A DNA stretch of 64,000 nucleotides, taken from the NCBI GenBank assembly GCA_965224605.1, contig CBDCZP010000012.1, positions 124,001 through 188,000 on the forward strand, in the 5' to 3' direction. The notes beneath the pieces were generated by a model. The model saw nothing but the letters and a program-made list of their open reading frames with translations. It did not search any database and was not told the DNA's origin. Shown here piece by piece: positions 34,357 through 41,679 of this stretch (positions within the stretch are counted from its first letter, which is position 1; the number at the start of each line of letters is the position of its first letter). Position numbers and translations under genes: made by a program. Origin of the DNA: HyVt-477 sp965224605. GTDB lineage: Bacteria; Pseudomonadota; Gammaproteobacteria; Thiotrichales; Thiotrichaceae.

Positions 34357-35447
34357 GTTCCAACACCAAGTGCAACACTTAGACTAAATAAAGAAGACAT
34401 CGCAAGAATCTGATAACTTTAAATTACCACAATTTAAAAGTCAGGAACCTACGATGTCTTACACCCATTTAAGCTCAAATGAACGCTATTGTATATATTA
34501 CTTATCCCTTCGAAATCACACGATCAGAGACATAGCAGATTCAATAGATAGATCCGCCAGTACGGTCAGTAGAGAGATAAACAGGAACAAAGAAAGTAAT
34601 GGAGTCTATTGGTATAAAAGCGCCAATAACTATGCCAAAGAACGGAAGTCAATTGTCCGAACAGCCAAGAGACTATCTCATAAACCCCTATTAGATGTTG
34701 TCATCAATAGTGTAGGAAAAGGACTCTCACCTGAGATTATTTCGGGTCGCTTAAAGCGTGAATACAGAAGTGAGAAAATGCGAGCGAGTCCAGAAACTAT
34801 TTATCAGTGGCTGTATCTTGATGCACGACAGGGAGGGGTGCATTACAAGAATCTGGTGAGGCATCACAAAAAGCGACGTAAACAGCGTCGTAGTGGGAAG
34901 AAGAGCAAAATAAAAGACAGAGTGTCGATAGATAAAAGACCCAAAATAGTGGGTGATAAAAAGCGTTTTGGAGACTGGGAAAGTGACACAGTAGAAGGTG
35001 GAAAATCACTAGGTGGGCTTGCAACCCATGTAGAGAGAAAGAGCCGTTTTTTAGTGGTTGGAAAACTTGAAAACAAAGGTTCAGAGAACTTTATGAATAG
35101 CACTATTGATGCATTTAAAGGCATAGATCCAGAACTAATAAAAACATTTACGGTTGATAATGGTAGTGAGTTTGCCTATTTCAAACTGCTCGAAAAAGCG
35201 ACCAAAAGTCGTGTCTATTTTGCTGATCCTTATTCACCTTGGCAAAGAGGATTGAATGAAAATACCAACGGATTATTGAGGAGATATTTCCCTAAAGGCT
35301 GCAACTTTCATGTGATAGATGATAGTCTTATTCAAGAGGCAGTTGATAAACTTAATCACCGCCCAAGGAAATGTTTAAAGTACAGAACACCTTACGAAGT
35401 CTTTTTCAAGACTAAGACTGTTGCACTTAGAAGTTGAATTCACCCAG
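34350..35447 (+). mobile_element. IS30-family insertion sequence, copy 2
   Basis: About 1098 bp, the same as copy 1 as far as compared, with identical translations. Flanking dinucleotides differ (CC on the left, GT on the right), so there is no target duplication. Recombination between IS copies or cassette exchange after insertion could explain this. It again sits between a cassette gene end and an attC. Confidence 0.88.
34454..35437 (+). CDS. IS30-family transposase, copy 2
   Basis: A 327-residue transposase identical to that at 26776, with the same N-terminal HTH and DDE residues. It is intact. With copy 1 in direct orientation it makes a 7.7-kb segment, holding the OLD and TIR cassettes, that could be deleted by homologous recombination. 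Confidence 0.95.
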   Translation: MSYTHLSSNERYCIYYLSLRNHTIRDIADSIDRSASTVSREINRNKESNGVYWYKSANNYAKERKSIVRTAKRLSHKPLLDVVINSVGKGLSPEIISGRLKREYRSEKMRASPETIYQWLYLDARQGGVHYKNLVRHHKKRRKQRRSGKKSKIKDRVSIDKRPKIVGDKKRFGDWESDTVEGGKSLGGLATHVERKSRFLVVGKLENKGSENFMNSTIDAFKGIDPELIKTFTVDNGSEFAYFKLLEKATKSRVYFADPYSPWQRGLNENTNGLLRRYFPKGCNFHVIDDSLIQEAVDKLNHRPRKCLKYRTPYEVFFKTKTVALRS

Positions 35448-35460
35448 GTGTAAGCGCAAG

Positions 35461-35589
35461 ACATAACAAGACGTTCGAAGGGACTTTTTTACTCAGCGGT
35501 TGATTTAAGTTTTGTTAGTTATATAAAGTATTTCATAGAGTTACGCTCATCGTTGTCGGTCCAAAAAGCCCCTCAACTGAGCGTTAGGT
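35461..35589 (+). other. attC site 8, long class
   Basis: It starts ACATAACAAGACGTTCGAAG and ends CCCCTCAACTGAGCGTTAGGT; 129 bp. Confidence 0.92.
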
Positions 35590-35919
35590 GTGTAAGCAAA
35601 ACTCTCGTATTTACAATCTTTGCTGGAGTTCAACATCCAGTGTGCTAAAGCAGGTAGAAAGTGAAGATTTAATACTTCAAAGCATAAACAGTTATGATTT
35701 AAAGCCCCTGCCCCGCTGATGGCGGTTGAGTCAGTTGCAAGTTTCAAGCTACGAATGATACAAACCGTGATGGTTTCATCATCCCTACCGTGCTGTAGCA
35801 GTTAGTTGGTTGCAAGCATCAAATTATATAAATAATGATTAAACATTGCCCTTAAAATCATACTTATCCTAAGTGAGATGATAGAATATTAAATTTCACA
35901 AACATTCAATGGTAAAAGA
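35590..35919. other. Non-coding cassette leader
   Basis: A 330-bp stretch between attC 8 and the next gene. No gene is supported; it is unusually long for a cassette leader and may hold a decayed ORF or the cassette promoter. Confidence 0.4.
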
Positions 35920-36318
35920 GTGATTTATTGCGACTTCATTAATATAGAGATTACTGAACCAGACTTCATTATTAGTTTTGGCTATATGGGCGAAAATTAT
36001 GATCAGGAGAATGATATTCTTATCATTAGAACCCCAATCTATGAAGGAATACTAGATAAAGAGGAAAGAGGTGCTCACTTATCTGTAGGTTACAATAGTG
36101 AGGCGATTAATGTTTTGCAATCAATTAACATTGATGAAAAAGAAAAAATAATATCTTTTGAAGGAGGATCAATAGTCGAAGTAAGAAACTGCTCTAAAAT
36201 TAACGATGATACTTTTAAAAAAATGAAAGAGTTTTTTGAGAAGATTAATTTTGATAATTCATTTTTAGTTGTGACGAGCGGGAGCAGTAATAATAGTCAA
36301 AGTAGTTTACAGGTTTGA
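35920..36318 (+). CDS. Cassette protein, unknown
   Basis: A 132-residue acidic protein from GTG 35920. It has no signal peptide or membrane helix and a mixed alpha/beta look (MIYCDFINIEITEPDFIISF at the start), ending in a Ser/Asn-rich tail. No domain is recognised. Its 3' end and everything up to the IS3 left end at 36617 is duplicated at 36827. Low GC like the other cassettes. Confidence 0.55.
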   Translation: MIYCDFINIEITEPDFIISFGYMGENYDQENDILIIRTPIYEGILDKEERGAHLSVGYNSEAINVLQSINIDEKEKIISFEGGSIVEVRNCSKINDDTFKKMKEFFEKINFDNSFLVVTSGSSNNSQSSLQV

Positions 36319-36617
36319 AGCTATTAAAAATAAATGGTGGTAATCTGTAAAGCTAGTAGAAGGCTTAAAATCTATTATGCTCTTGAAAAAAATAGAGGTA
36401 CAAACTATGGCAGATCAACCCTCGTGCCAGTTCTCACCTAACAAGACGTTCGAAGGGAAAATGAACTTGCCCCGTTTAAGTGGACAAAAAAACCTAACTA
36501 ACTTTAGGAGTCCACATGGCCCAATTTACACAACACAAGAAGACAGCAGCATATACCCAGCACTTCAAAGTCACCACCGTTCACCTTTCATTATTAGAGT
36601 CTGAGACAGTGAAGGGG
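36312..36617 (+). repeat. 306-bp direct repeat, copy 1
   Basis: Same sequence as 36827-37132 (offset 515). It contains the cassette 3' flank, a left half-attC (ACCTAACAAGACGTTCG at 36436) and about 155 bp of the IS3 left end including its first codons. It is truncated by the IS4 remnant. Confidence 0.93.
36436..36461 (+). other. Left half of an attC, copy 1 of the duplication
   Basis: ACCTAACAAGACGTTCGAAG, a perfect RYYYAAC start, then directly the IS3 left end. The matching right half is absent on this side. Confidence 0.8.
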
Positions 36618-36618
36618 C

Positions 36619-36819
36619 ACTCTATATGTTGCACCTAACGGTATTCCCTCTATTAATGAAGTCCTTAGAAATTTAGCCATGCTGGGAGGCTTTCTCGCAA
36701 GAAAGTCAGATGGTGAACCGGGTGCTAAAAGCATCTGGAAAGGTTTTCAGCGAATACAAGACTGCATTTACGGAATACAGCTTGCTACGGAGCTTCAAGA
36801 TTTTGTAACTTATGTATAA
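36619..36819 (+). pseudogene. IS4-family transposase C-terminal remnant
   Basis: The frame from 36619 to the TAA at 36817-36819 reads LYVAPNGIPSINEVLRNLAM, then LGGFLARKSDGEPGAK and SIWKGFQRIQDC, the C-terminus typical of IS4-group transposases (Tn5-like). No N-terminal part precedes it; the junction is with the IS3 left end. It is a dead fragment left by an IS-mediated deletion or insertion. Confidence 0.8.
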
Positions 36820-36826
36820 GGAGATG

Positions 36827-37132
36827 GGTTTGAAGCTATTAAAAATAAATGGTGGTAATCTGTAAAGCTAGTAGAAGGCTTAAAATCTATTATGCTCTTG
36901 AAAAAAATAGAGGTACAAACTATGGCAGATCAACCCTCGTGCCAGTTCTCACCTAACAAGACGTTCGAAGGGAAAATGAACTTGCCCCGTTTAAGTGGAC
37001 AAAAAAACCTAACTAACTTTAGGAGTCCACATGGCCCAATTTACACAACACAAGAAGACAGCAGCATATACCCAGCACTTCAAAGTCACCACCGTTCACC
37101 TTTCATTATTAGAGTCTGAGACAGTGAAGGGG
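36827..37132 (+). repeat. 306-bp direct repeat, copy 2
   Basis: The second copy, continuous with the complete IS3 element. Between the copies lies the 209-bp IS4 remnant. Confidence 0.93.
36951..36976 (+). other. attC site 9, left part, split by IS3
   Basis: It begins ACCTAACAAGACG like attC 8. Insertion of IS3 cut the site here. The right part resumes at 38248; together about 126-130 bp, as expected for a long-class site. Confidence 0.85.
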
Positions 37133-37399
37133 GTTGCATCATCACTAGATATTCATCCCTATATGCTGTCACGATGGCGAAAGGAATATAGAGAAGGAAA
37201 ACTTATGGCTGATAAACGCCGAAAATCTATTCACCCCCCTAAAAGCACTTCAGATAACACACGCATTCAAGCACTAGAAAAAGAACTGCATCGCTTGACC
37301 ATGGAGAATGAATTACTAAAAAAGTGGCAACGGTATCTGGCGGAAGTAAAGTCGACAAATTCACCTTTATCGACCGAGAAAAAGCCCGATACCGAATAA
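37031..37399 (+). CDS. IS3-family OrfA (transposase HTH protein)
   Basis: 122 residues. The helix-turn-helix VASSLDIHPYMLSRWRKEY and the leucine-zipper-like LEKELHRLTMENELLKKW are typical of IS3 OrfA. The A6G run near 37317-37323 (CTAAAAAAGTGG) is a standard -1 slippage site giving the OrfAB transposase. Confidence 0.9.
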   Translation: MAQFTQHKKTAAYTQHFKVTTVHLSLLESETVKGVASSLDIHPYMLSRWRKEYREGKLMADKRRKSIHPPKSTSDNTRIQALEKELHRLTMENELLKKWQRYLAEVKSTNSPLSTEKKPDTE

Positions 37400-38214
37400 C
37401 CTATCTATGCCAATTTCTAGAGGTATCACGCAGTGGCTATTATGCTTGGCTAGCGCGGCCAGAAAACCCAAGAATAGCCAGTGATCAGCATCTTTTGGAT
37501 ACAATAAAAACCATTTTTAAAGACAACTTGGGCACCTTTGGTAGTCCACGTATCTATCAGGCATTGCGTAAGCTAGGGATCTTCGTCAGTCGTAAACGCA
37601 TAGCCCGCTTGATGCGAGACAATGCTTTAGTCGCACGAGCGAACCGTATCTATCGACACAAACCGGGGACCAAGCGCTACTTAGAAAGCATGGTAAATAT
37701 CCGTAAAGATTTACCAAAGCCCACGAGGATCAATCAACAATGGGCGGCTGATCTTACGTACTTGAAGCTTAGCCAGAGATGGATTTATCTATCGGTAGTT
37801 ATTGATTTATACTCAAGGCGAGTCATCGGTTGGGCGATGGGTCATAAGAAAGATGTGGCACTTACCCAAGAGTCAATACGTCGTGCCATAGCCAATCGCA
37901 AACCAGAACCTGGTTTGATATTCCATACAGACAGGGGCACAGAATATCGTGCCTATGCCATCGGGGAATTACTCAATAAACACCACATCATTGCCAGTGC
38001 TAACCGACCTGGGCGCTGTACGGATAACGCAGAGATGGAATCCTTTTTTCATACTCTGAAAAGTGATGTGATCCATGGATATCGCTTTGATGATTACTGG
38101 ACCTTGCGCGATTTAATAGCTGGTTATATTCAGCACTTTTATAACCGAAAAAGAATACACTCTAGTTTAGATTTTTATTCGCCCGTTGAGTATGAAACAA
38201 TGGCAAGGAAGTAG
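37324..38214 (+). CDS. IS3-family OrfB (DDE transposase)
   Basis: 296 residues in the -1 frame relative to OrfA. The DDE catalytic core is present: QWAADLTYLK (first Asp), IFHTDRGTEYR (second Asp) and the third acidic residue in DNAEMESFFHTLK. It appears intact. Made mostly as an OrfAB fusion by frameshifting; the GTG at 37324 is only the start of the open frame. Confidence 0.93.
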   Translation: MATVSGGSKVDKFTFIDREKARYRITYLCQFLEVSRSGYYAWLARPENPRIASDQHLLDTIKTIFKDNLGTFGSPRIYQALRKLGIFVSRKRIARLMRDNALVARANRIYRHKPGTKRYLESMVNIRKDLPKPTRINQQWAADLTYLKLSQRWIYLSVVIDLYSRRVIGWAMGHKKDVALTQESIRRAIANRKPEPGLIFHTDRGTEYRAYAIGELLNKHHIIASANRPGRCTDNAEMESFFHTLKSDVIHGYRFDDYWTLRDLIAGYIQHFYNRKRIHSSLDFYSPVEYETMARK

Positions 38215-38247
38215 CATCATTTTGTCTACTTATTCGGGGCAAGATCA

Positions 38248-38351
38248 AAAACTACTAAGCGGCTGATTTAAGGTTGTTTTATTCGGGTAAGTAAGCCGTG
38301 ACTCAGAGTTCAGTAGTTTTAACCCGTTTTCCCCTCAACTGGGCGTTAGGT
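38248..38351 (+). other. attC site 9, right part
   Basis: It follows the IS3 right end and ends CCCCTCAACTGGGCGTTAGGT. With the piece at 36951-36976 it forms a complete long-class site. Confidence 0.85.
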
Positions 38352-38638
38352 GTCTGCGACGCAAAGTCATAAAGTACAAGTATTAAGTTATTCTCCTCCT
38401 CCTACAAAAGTGCATAAAAGTGGGGGGTGAGCGTTCATGGGTCAGCCAGCTTGATACTCATAAGCATGACATATCCAATTAAAACCGCTTTATTCCTTTA
38501 GCTAAAATAATCAAAAAAGACTTTCGGTCATCAGCTCCTGTGGCAATAATAAAATCAGCCAAAGAAACAAACTAGGATAGATCCGACACCATTTTTTTTG
38601 ATACAATGTTCACCCCCCCCCTTAAAGGAGTTTAGCCG
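38352..38638. promoter_or_regulatory. Cassette leader with poly-C tract and possible promoter
   Basis: It begins GTCTGCGACGCAAA, shared with the leader after attC 3 (28301). Further on a TACAAT -10-like hexamer (about 38602) precedes a run of nine C residues and AAAGGAG. The tract may vary in length. No gene is visible here. Confidence 0.45.
38434..38447 (+). repeat. 14-bp direct repeat, left copy
   Basis: TTCATGGGTCAGCC; the same 14 bases recur at 39582-39595, on the other side of the dioxygenase gene and directly at the left end of the next IS. Confidence 0.7.
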
Positions 38639-39568
38639 TTGCTCTTGCAGCCCAACCATCAAGAATACCCATTCCCTTTTTTTAAAGTAACGTCTGCATT
38701 CTCTGAAGAACAGTGTACTGCGCTTGAGAATCTATTTTCTCAAGCCGGTGAGTGGCAACATCGGGATGGTGCATTTTACCGATGCTCTCTTCGAGATATT
38801 ACTGCAAGTATTCCGTCATCGTTTCAGAGTGAAGTACTCGATAGAATGCGAGATATTACGGGGTTACCACTCGACAATCATGTTGTAGTCACGGCTCAAC
38901 GAATGCTGCCAGGACAAGCTATTGGTATACATAGCGACCGGCCGCTACTTGGCTATGAGAGTTTTCGTTTGGTAGTACAATTCAATAAGCAATGGCAGAC
39001 TGAACATGGAGGGGTTCTGGAACTATTTTCATCGCCAGAGAGCGAAGCCGTAATGAGTGTCAATCCTGAATACAACGAAGCCTTTGGCTTTTTTCTGCAT
39101 GAGGATTCATACCATAGCGTCACCGAAGTTACTCAACCGCGACAAACCATAGTATTCAATTTCTGGCACGCGGCGAATACACGCGAACTCGCAGCACATG
39201 TTCAATCCTTATTTTCAAACATTAACTTCTCAGAGTTACCTGCATCACTCGATCCTGTTGCCTCGACTGCAGAAATGAATCTGCCCGAGGATACGACATG
39301 TCGTGCAGGCACTACTGCCGTTGCACTACAGCGATGGGGCTATAGCGAGGCAACCATCATAGCCGGATACCAACACAGTGCCGGACTGGCACTCTGTGAT
39401 GCTAGCGATATAGAAACCTATGCGGCAGTGCTATTAGCAGATTGGATTGCACACTTGTATCGGGATTCATTTGATCTAGCACGCTGGAAGACCTTACAAA
39501 GTAACCTTGACGGAATAGAAAATTTTACGCGCTTAAAGTCTTCATGGCAGCTATGTTTGCCAGCATGA
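38639..39568 (+). CDS. 2-oxoglutarate/Fe(II) oxygenase with helical C-terminal domain
   Basis: 309 residues from TTG 38639, chosen because AAAGGAG lies eight bases upstream. The double-stranded beta-helix has the iron facial triad H98-x-D100 (GIHSD) and H159 (SYHSVTEV), plus R168 (RQTIVFNFW) for 2-oxoglutarate. A helical domain of about 100 residues follows. The N-terminal half resembles prolyl-hydroxylase-like enzymes; some relatives modify ribosomal peptides, but I see no precursor peptide or radical-SAM gene. It is probably the last cassette, since no attC follows before the next IS. Confidence 0.78.
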   Translation: MLLQPNHQEYPFPFFKVTSAFSEEQCTALENLFSQAGEWQHRDGAFYRCSLRDITASIPSSFQSEVLDRMRDITGLPLDNHVVVTAQRMLPGQAIGIHSDRPLLGYESFRLVVQFNKQWQTEHGGVLELFSSPESEAVMSVNPEYNEAFGFFLHEDSYHSVTEVTQPRQTIVFNFWHAANTRELAAHVQSLFSNINFSELPASLDPVASTAEMNLPEDTTCRAGTTAVALQRWGYSEATIIAGYQHSAGLALCDASDIETYAAVLLADWIAHLYRDSFDLARWKTLQSNLDGIENFTRLKSSWQLCLPA

Positions 39569-39581
39569 TAATTCATGGGTC

Positions 39582-39595
39582 AGCCTGTAAGTATC
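39582..39595 (+). repeat. 14-bp direct repeat, right copy
   Basis: The second TTCATGGGTCAGCC, abutting the left end of the IS at 39596. See 38434. Confidence 0.7.
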
Positions 39596-39662
39596 CCCTA
39601 AAATAGTCCCACCCGTAATTAGAATTTTCCATCATACTAAACCCCGTCAGATGGAGGCAGCA

Positions 39663-39929
39663 ATGAAGAAAACACGCTATAGCGAAAGCCAGATAATCAA
39701 GATCCTAAAAGAAGTAGAGGCTGGACGTTCCGCCAAAGAAGTTTGCAGAGAATACGGTATCAGCCAAGGCACTTATTATAACTGGCGCAGTAAGTATGGA
39801 GGAATGGAAGCCTCTGATGTGAAACATCTAAAAGAGGTTCAGCAAGAAAACAAAAGACTCAAGCAGATGTTTGCCAATCTCAGCTTGGAGCACGAAGCCC
39901 TTAAGGATGTGCTCGGAAAAAAGCACTAA
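39663..39929 (+). CDS. IS3-family OrfA
   Basis: 88 residues from ATG 39663 (GGAGG upstream). The HTH KTRYSESQIIKILKEVEAG, then KEVCREYGISQGTYYNW, is typical of IS407-type OrfA. An A6G slippage run lies at 39917-39923 just before its end. Confidence 0.9.
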   Translation: MKKTRYSESQIIKILKEVEAGRSAKEVCREYGISQGTYYNWRSKYGGMEASDVKHLKEVQQENKRLKQMFANLSLEHEALKDVLGKKH

Positions 39930-39931
39930 CG

Positions 39932-40774
39932 GTGGCTGAGAAACGTTACTTTGTTGATCAGGTCAAAGAACAACGCTCGCTGAGTGAACGTGCCGCCTGC
40001 CGTGTAATGAACATCAGTCGGAGCGTTTATCATTATGAGCCTGATCACACAAAAGATGATGGCGTTATTGATACCTTGCACAAACTGGTTGAGCAGTATC
40101 CAAGATATGGTTTTAAGAAATATTTCATTCTCTTAAGGCAAGCTGGACAAACATGGAACCATAAGCGAGTGCACCGTATCTACTGTCAGTTAGGTTTAAA
40201 TATGAAGCGCAAAGGAAAGCAGCGCCTACCTAATCGTTTTCCTCAGCCACTAGCGGTGCCTGATAAACCTAATAAGAGTTGGTCTATCGACTTTATGAGT
40301 GACTCATTGTACGACGGCAGATACTTTAGAACATTCAATGTGATTGATGATTACAACCGAGAAGCGCTTGCGATTGATGTCGACCTTAGTTTGCCCTCAA
40401 AGCGCGTCATACGAACGCTTGAACGATTATCCGAATGGAGAGGTTATCCAAGACAAATACGATGTGATAATGGCCCTGAGTTTATCTCATTAGCGTTGGC
40501 TGAATGGGCTAAGAAGCATCATGTCCATCTGGAGTTTATAAAACCAGGCACTCCCACACAGAATGCTTACATCGAACGCTTTAACGGTACATTTAGACGT
40601 GAAGTCTTAAACTACTATGTCTTTAAGTCACTCACTGAAGTAAGAGAAATTACTGAGTATTGGATGATGCAATACAACACAGAACGACCTCATGAGTCTT
40701 TGAATAACCTAACACCCTTGTCGTATCTCAAAGAGAATTTTAAACTGGAATATTCTAATTTGTCTTGGCACTAA
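39932..40774 (+). CDS. IS3-family OrfB (DDE transposase)
   Basis: 280 residues with intact DDE motifs: SWSIDFMSDSLYDGR, IRCDNGPEFIS and TQNAYIERFNGTFRREV. Probably expressed as OrfAB by -1 frameshifting at the A6G run. No decay is visible. Confidence 0.94.
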   Translation: MAEKRYFVDQVKEQRSLSERAACRVMNISRSVYHYEPDHTKDDGVIDTLHKLVEQYPRYGFKKYFILLRQAGQTWNHKRVHRIYCQLGLNMKRKGKQRLPNRFPQPLAVPDKPNKSWSIDFMSDSLYDGRYFRTFNVIDDYNREALAIDVDLSLPSKRVIRTLERLSEWRGYPRQIRCDNGPEFISLALAEWAKKHHVHLEFIKPGTPTQNAYIERFNGTFRREVLNYYVFKSLTEVREITEYWMMQYNTERPHESLNNLTPLSYLKENFKLEYSNLSWH

Positions 40775-40790
40775 TCATGGGAGCTTTACA

Positions 40791-40857
40791 CTACGACATT
40801 CTGAAAATAGAAAAATGCTTATTATACAAGCAAGTACTACCATGTTTGAACTAGGGG
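40791..40857 (-). repeat. Right copy of the 67-bp inverted repeat bracketing the accessory region
   Basis: The reverse complement begins CCCTAGTTCAAACATGG and matches 24508-24577. Here it forms the 3' flank of the BON/OmpA-like gene (its TAG stop is in the repeat). It is cut by the IS at 40790. Confidence 0.8.
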
Positions 40858-41654
40858 TTCTTAATGTTGACATCCTCTTCTCCGCTTTTTCCATACACTT
40901 TAATGTTATTTTCTTTAATGCCATGGTTAGCTAGATAAGTGCGGATATTTTTGGCACGAATAAGGGCTAGTGGTGTGTCTTTTGCGGTGACTGTAATTTC
41001 AATGTTGTTGTTGGTTTTTTTGTAATGAGCCACCCATCGATCAAGCTCTGTGTTGGATTCTGGGAGTATTTCACCACTGTCTTTTTTAAACTGTATGTTT
41101 GTTGCTTTTAAACGCTTATGGTTTCTGCCTTTTTGCGCTTGATATGCATTCATGGCGGCAAGCATAGTTTCGTAGTTAACTGCTTTTCTTTTAGGTGGCT
41201 TGCGTGTTGCTTGTTTAGTGGTGAGTTCTTCATCGTTAATTTCGGTCGGTGGGTTGTCAGGTTTCCTGGTAGGTTTAAGACTTGGTTTGTTCTTTTGAGG
41301 CTTGTGGGTCGAAATTTTGGTAGGTGCTCTGCTAGATAATAAAGCCAGATTTTCTTCCTTCTCGGTTAATAATTGATTATCAACAAAACGAATTTCGCAG
41401 ACCTTTTCGGTTATGACTTTGGCTTTTTGTTTAGTTTTAATATCACTAACGGTTCCATTCAAAGTGACATCTCTTCCAGACAAGGTTATTTTTGCAGGAA
41501 TTAACTGTTCACTCAGCTGTTCTTGGATTTGTTTGGCGAGATCATTTTGAATATTCGGGGTAAGGATGAAAACAGAGGTAGTTAATAGCACAATGATTAC
41601 TAAAAAAAGTAGTGCTATCGGCAATAGATACTGTTTATTGTAAAAAGAAGACAT
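40851..41654 (-). CDS. Inner-membrane protein with BON-like and OmpA-like domains
   Basis: 267 residues. One membrane helix (LLPIALLFLVIIVLLTTS, about 10-28), then a BON-like module (ITLSGRDVTLNGTVSD, about 57-72), a Pro/Lys-rich linker and a C-terminal OmpA-like peptidoglycan-binding-type domain (IQFKKDSGEILPES to the C-terminus). The linker makes it long enough to span part of the periplasm. It is last in the polarity operon, 25 bp after the FimV-like gene. Possible role: anchoring a polar complex to the cell wall. That is inference. Confidence 0.65.
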   Translation of the reverse strand: MSSFYNKQYLLPIALLFLVIIVLLTTSVFILTPNIQNDLAKQIQEQLSEQLIPAKITLSGRDVTLNGTVSDIKTKQKAKVITEKVCEIRFVDNQLLTEKEENLALLSSRAPTKISTHKPQKNKPSLKPTRKPDNPPTEINDEELTTKQATRKPPKRKAVNYETMLAAMNAYQAQKGRNHKRLKATNIQFKKDSGEILPESNTELDRWVAHYKKTNNNIEITVTAKDTPLALIRAKNIRTYLANHGIKENNIKVYGKSGEEDVNIKNP

Positions 41655-41679
41655 GTTAAGCCGCTATTTTGGGGTGTTG

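Larger units (their letters stand above)
36977..38247 (+). mobile_element. IS3-family insertion sequence inside an attC
   Basis: About 1271 bp. Terminal repeats are TGAACTTGCCCCGTTTAAG on the left and TGATCTTGCCCCGAATAAG (reverse complement) on the right, with TG...CA ends as usual for IS3. AAAA flanks both ends as a likely 3-4 bp target duplication. It carries orfA and orfB in the -1 frame arrangement. Confidence 0.9.
25455..38351. mobile_element. Integron cassette array without integrase in view (CALIN-like)
   Basis: Nine or more attC sites alternate with one- or two-gene cassettes, nearly all genes reading rightward. Cassette genes often begin a few bases after one attC and stop inside the next. 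Sites end in GTTAGGC or GTTATGT and begin in xCxTAACAA, as in Vibrio-type chromosomal integrons. No tyrosine recombinase is present within the window. Three complete IS elements and one IS remnant have disturbed the array. Confidence 0.9.
39596..40790 (+). mobile_element. IS3-family (IS407-like) insertion sequence
   Basis: About 1195 bp. The ends share TGTAAG/TGTAAA and partly matching inner bases, a weak inverted repeat. No clear target duplication. It carries orfA and orfB. It marks the right border of the accessory region. Confidence 0.8.

Noticed and set aside
26672..35447. Composite transposon made of the IS30 pair
   Set aside because: The outer flanks share no target duplication and attC-bounded cassettes explain the content better.
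35547..35747. 66-codon reverse frame after attC 8
   Set aside because: It starts in the cassette leader and runs into attC 8, with no domain and no ribosome binding site.
36377..36604. 75-codon frame repeated at 36892-37119
   Set aside because: It runs across the half attC and IS3 left end and overlaps the IS orfA start in another frame; it exists only because the region is duplicated.
25455..38351. CRISPR array
   Set aside because: The repeats are 97-130 bp attC sites with variable genes between them, not short identical repeats with uniform spacers; no cas genes.
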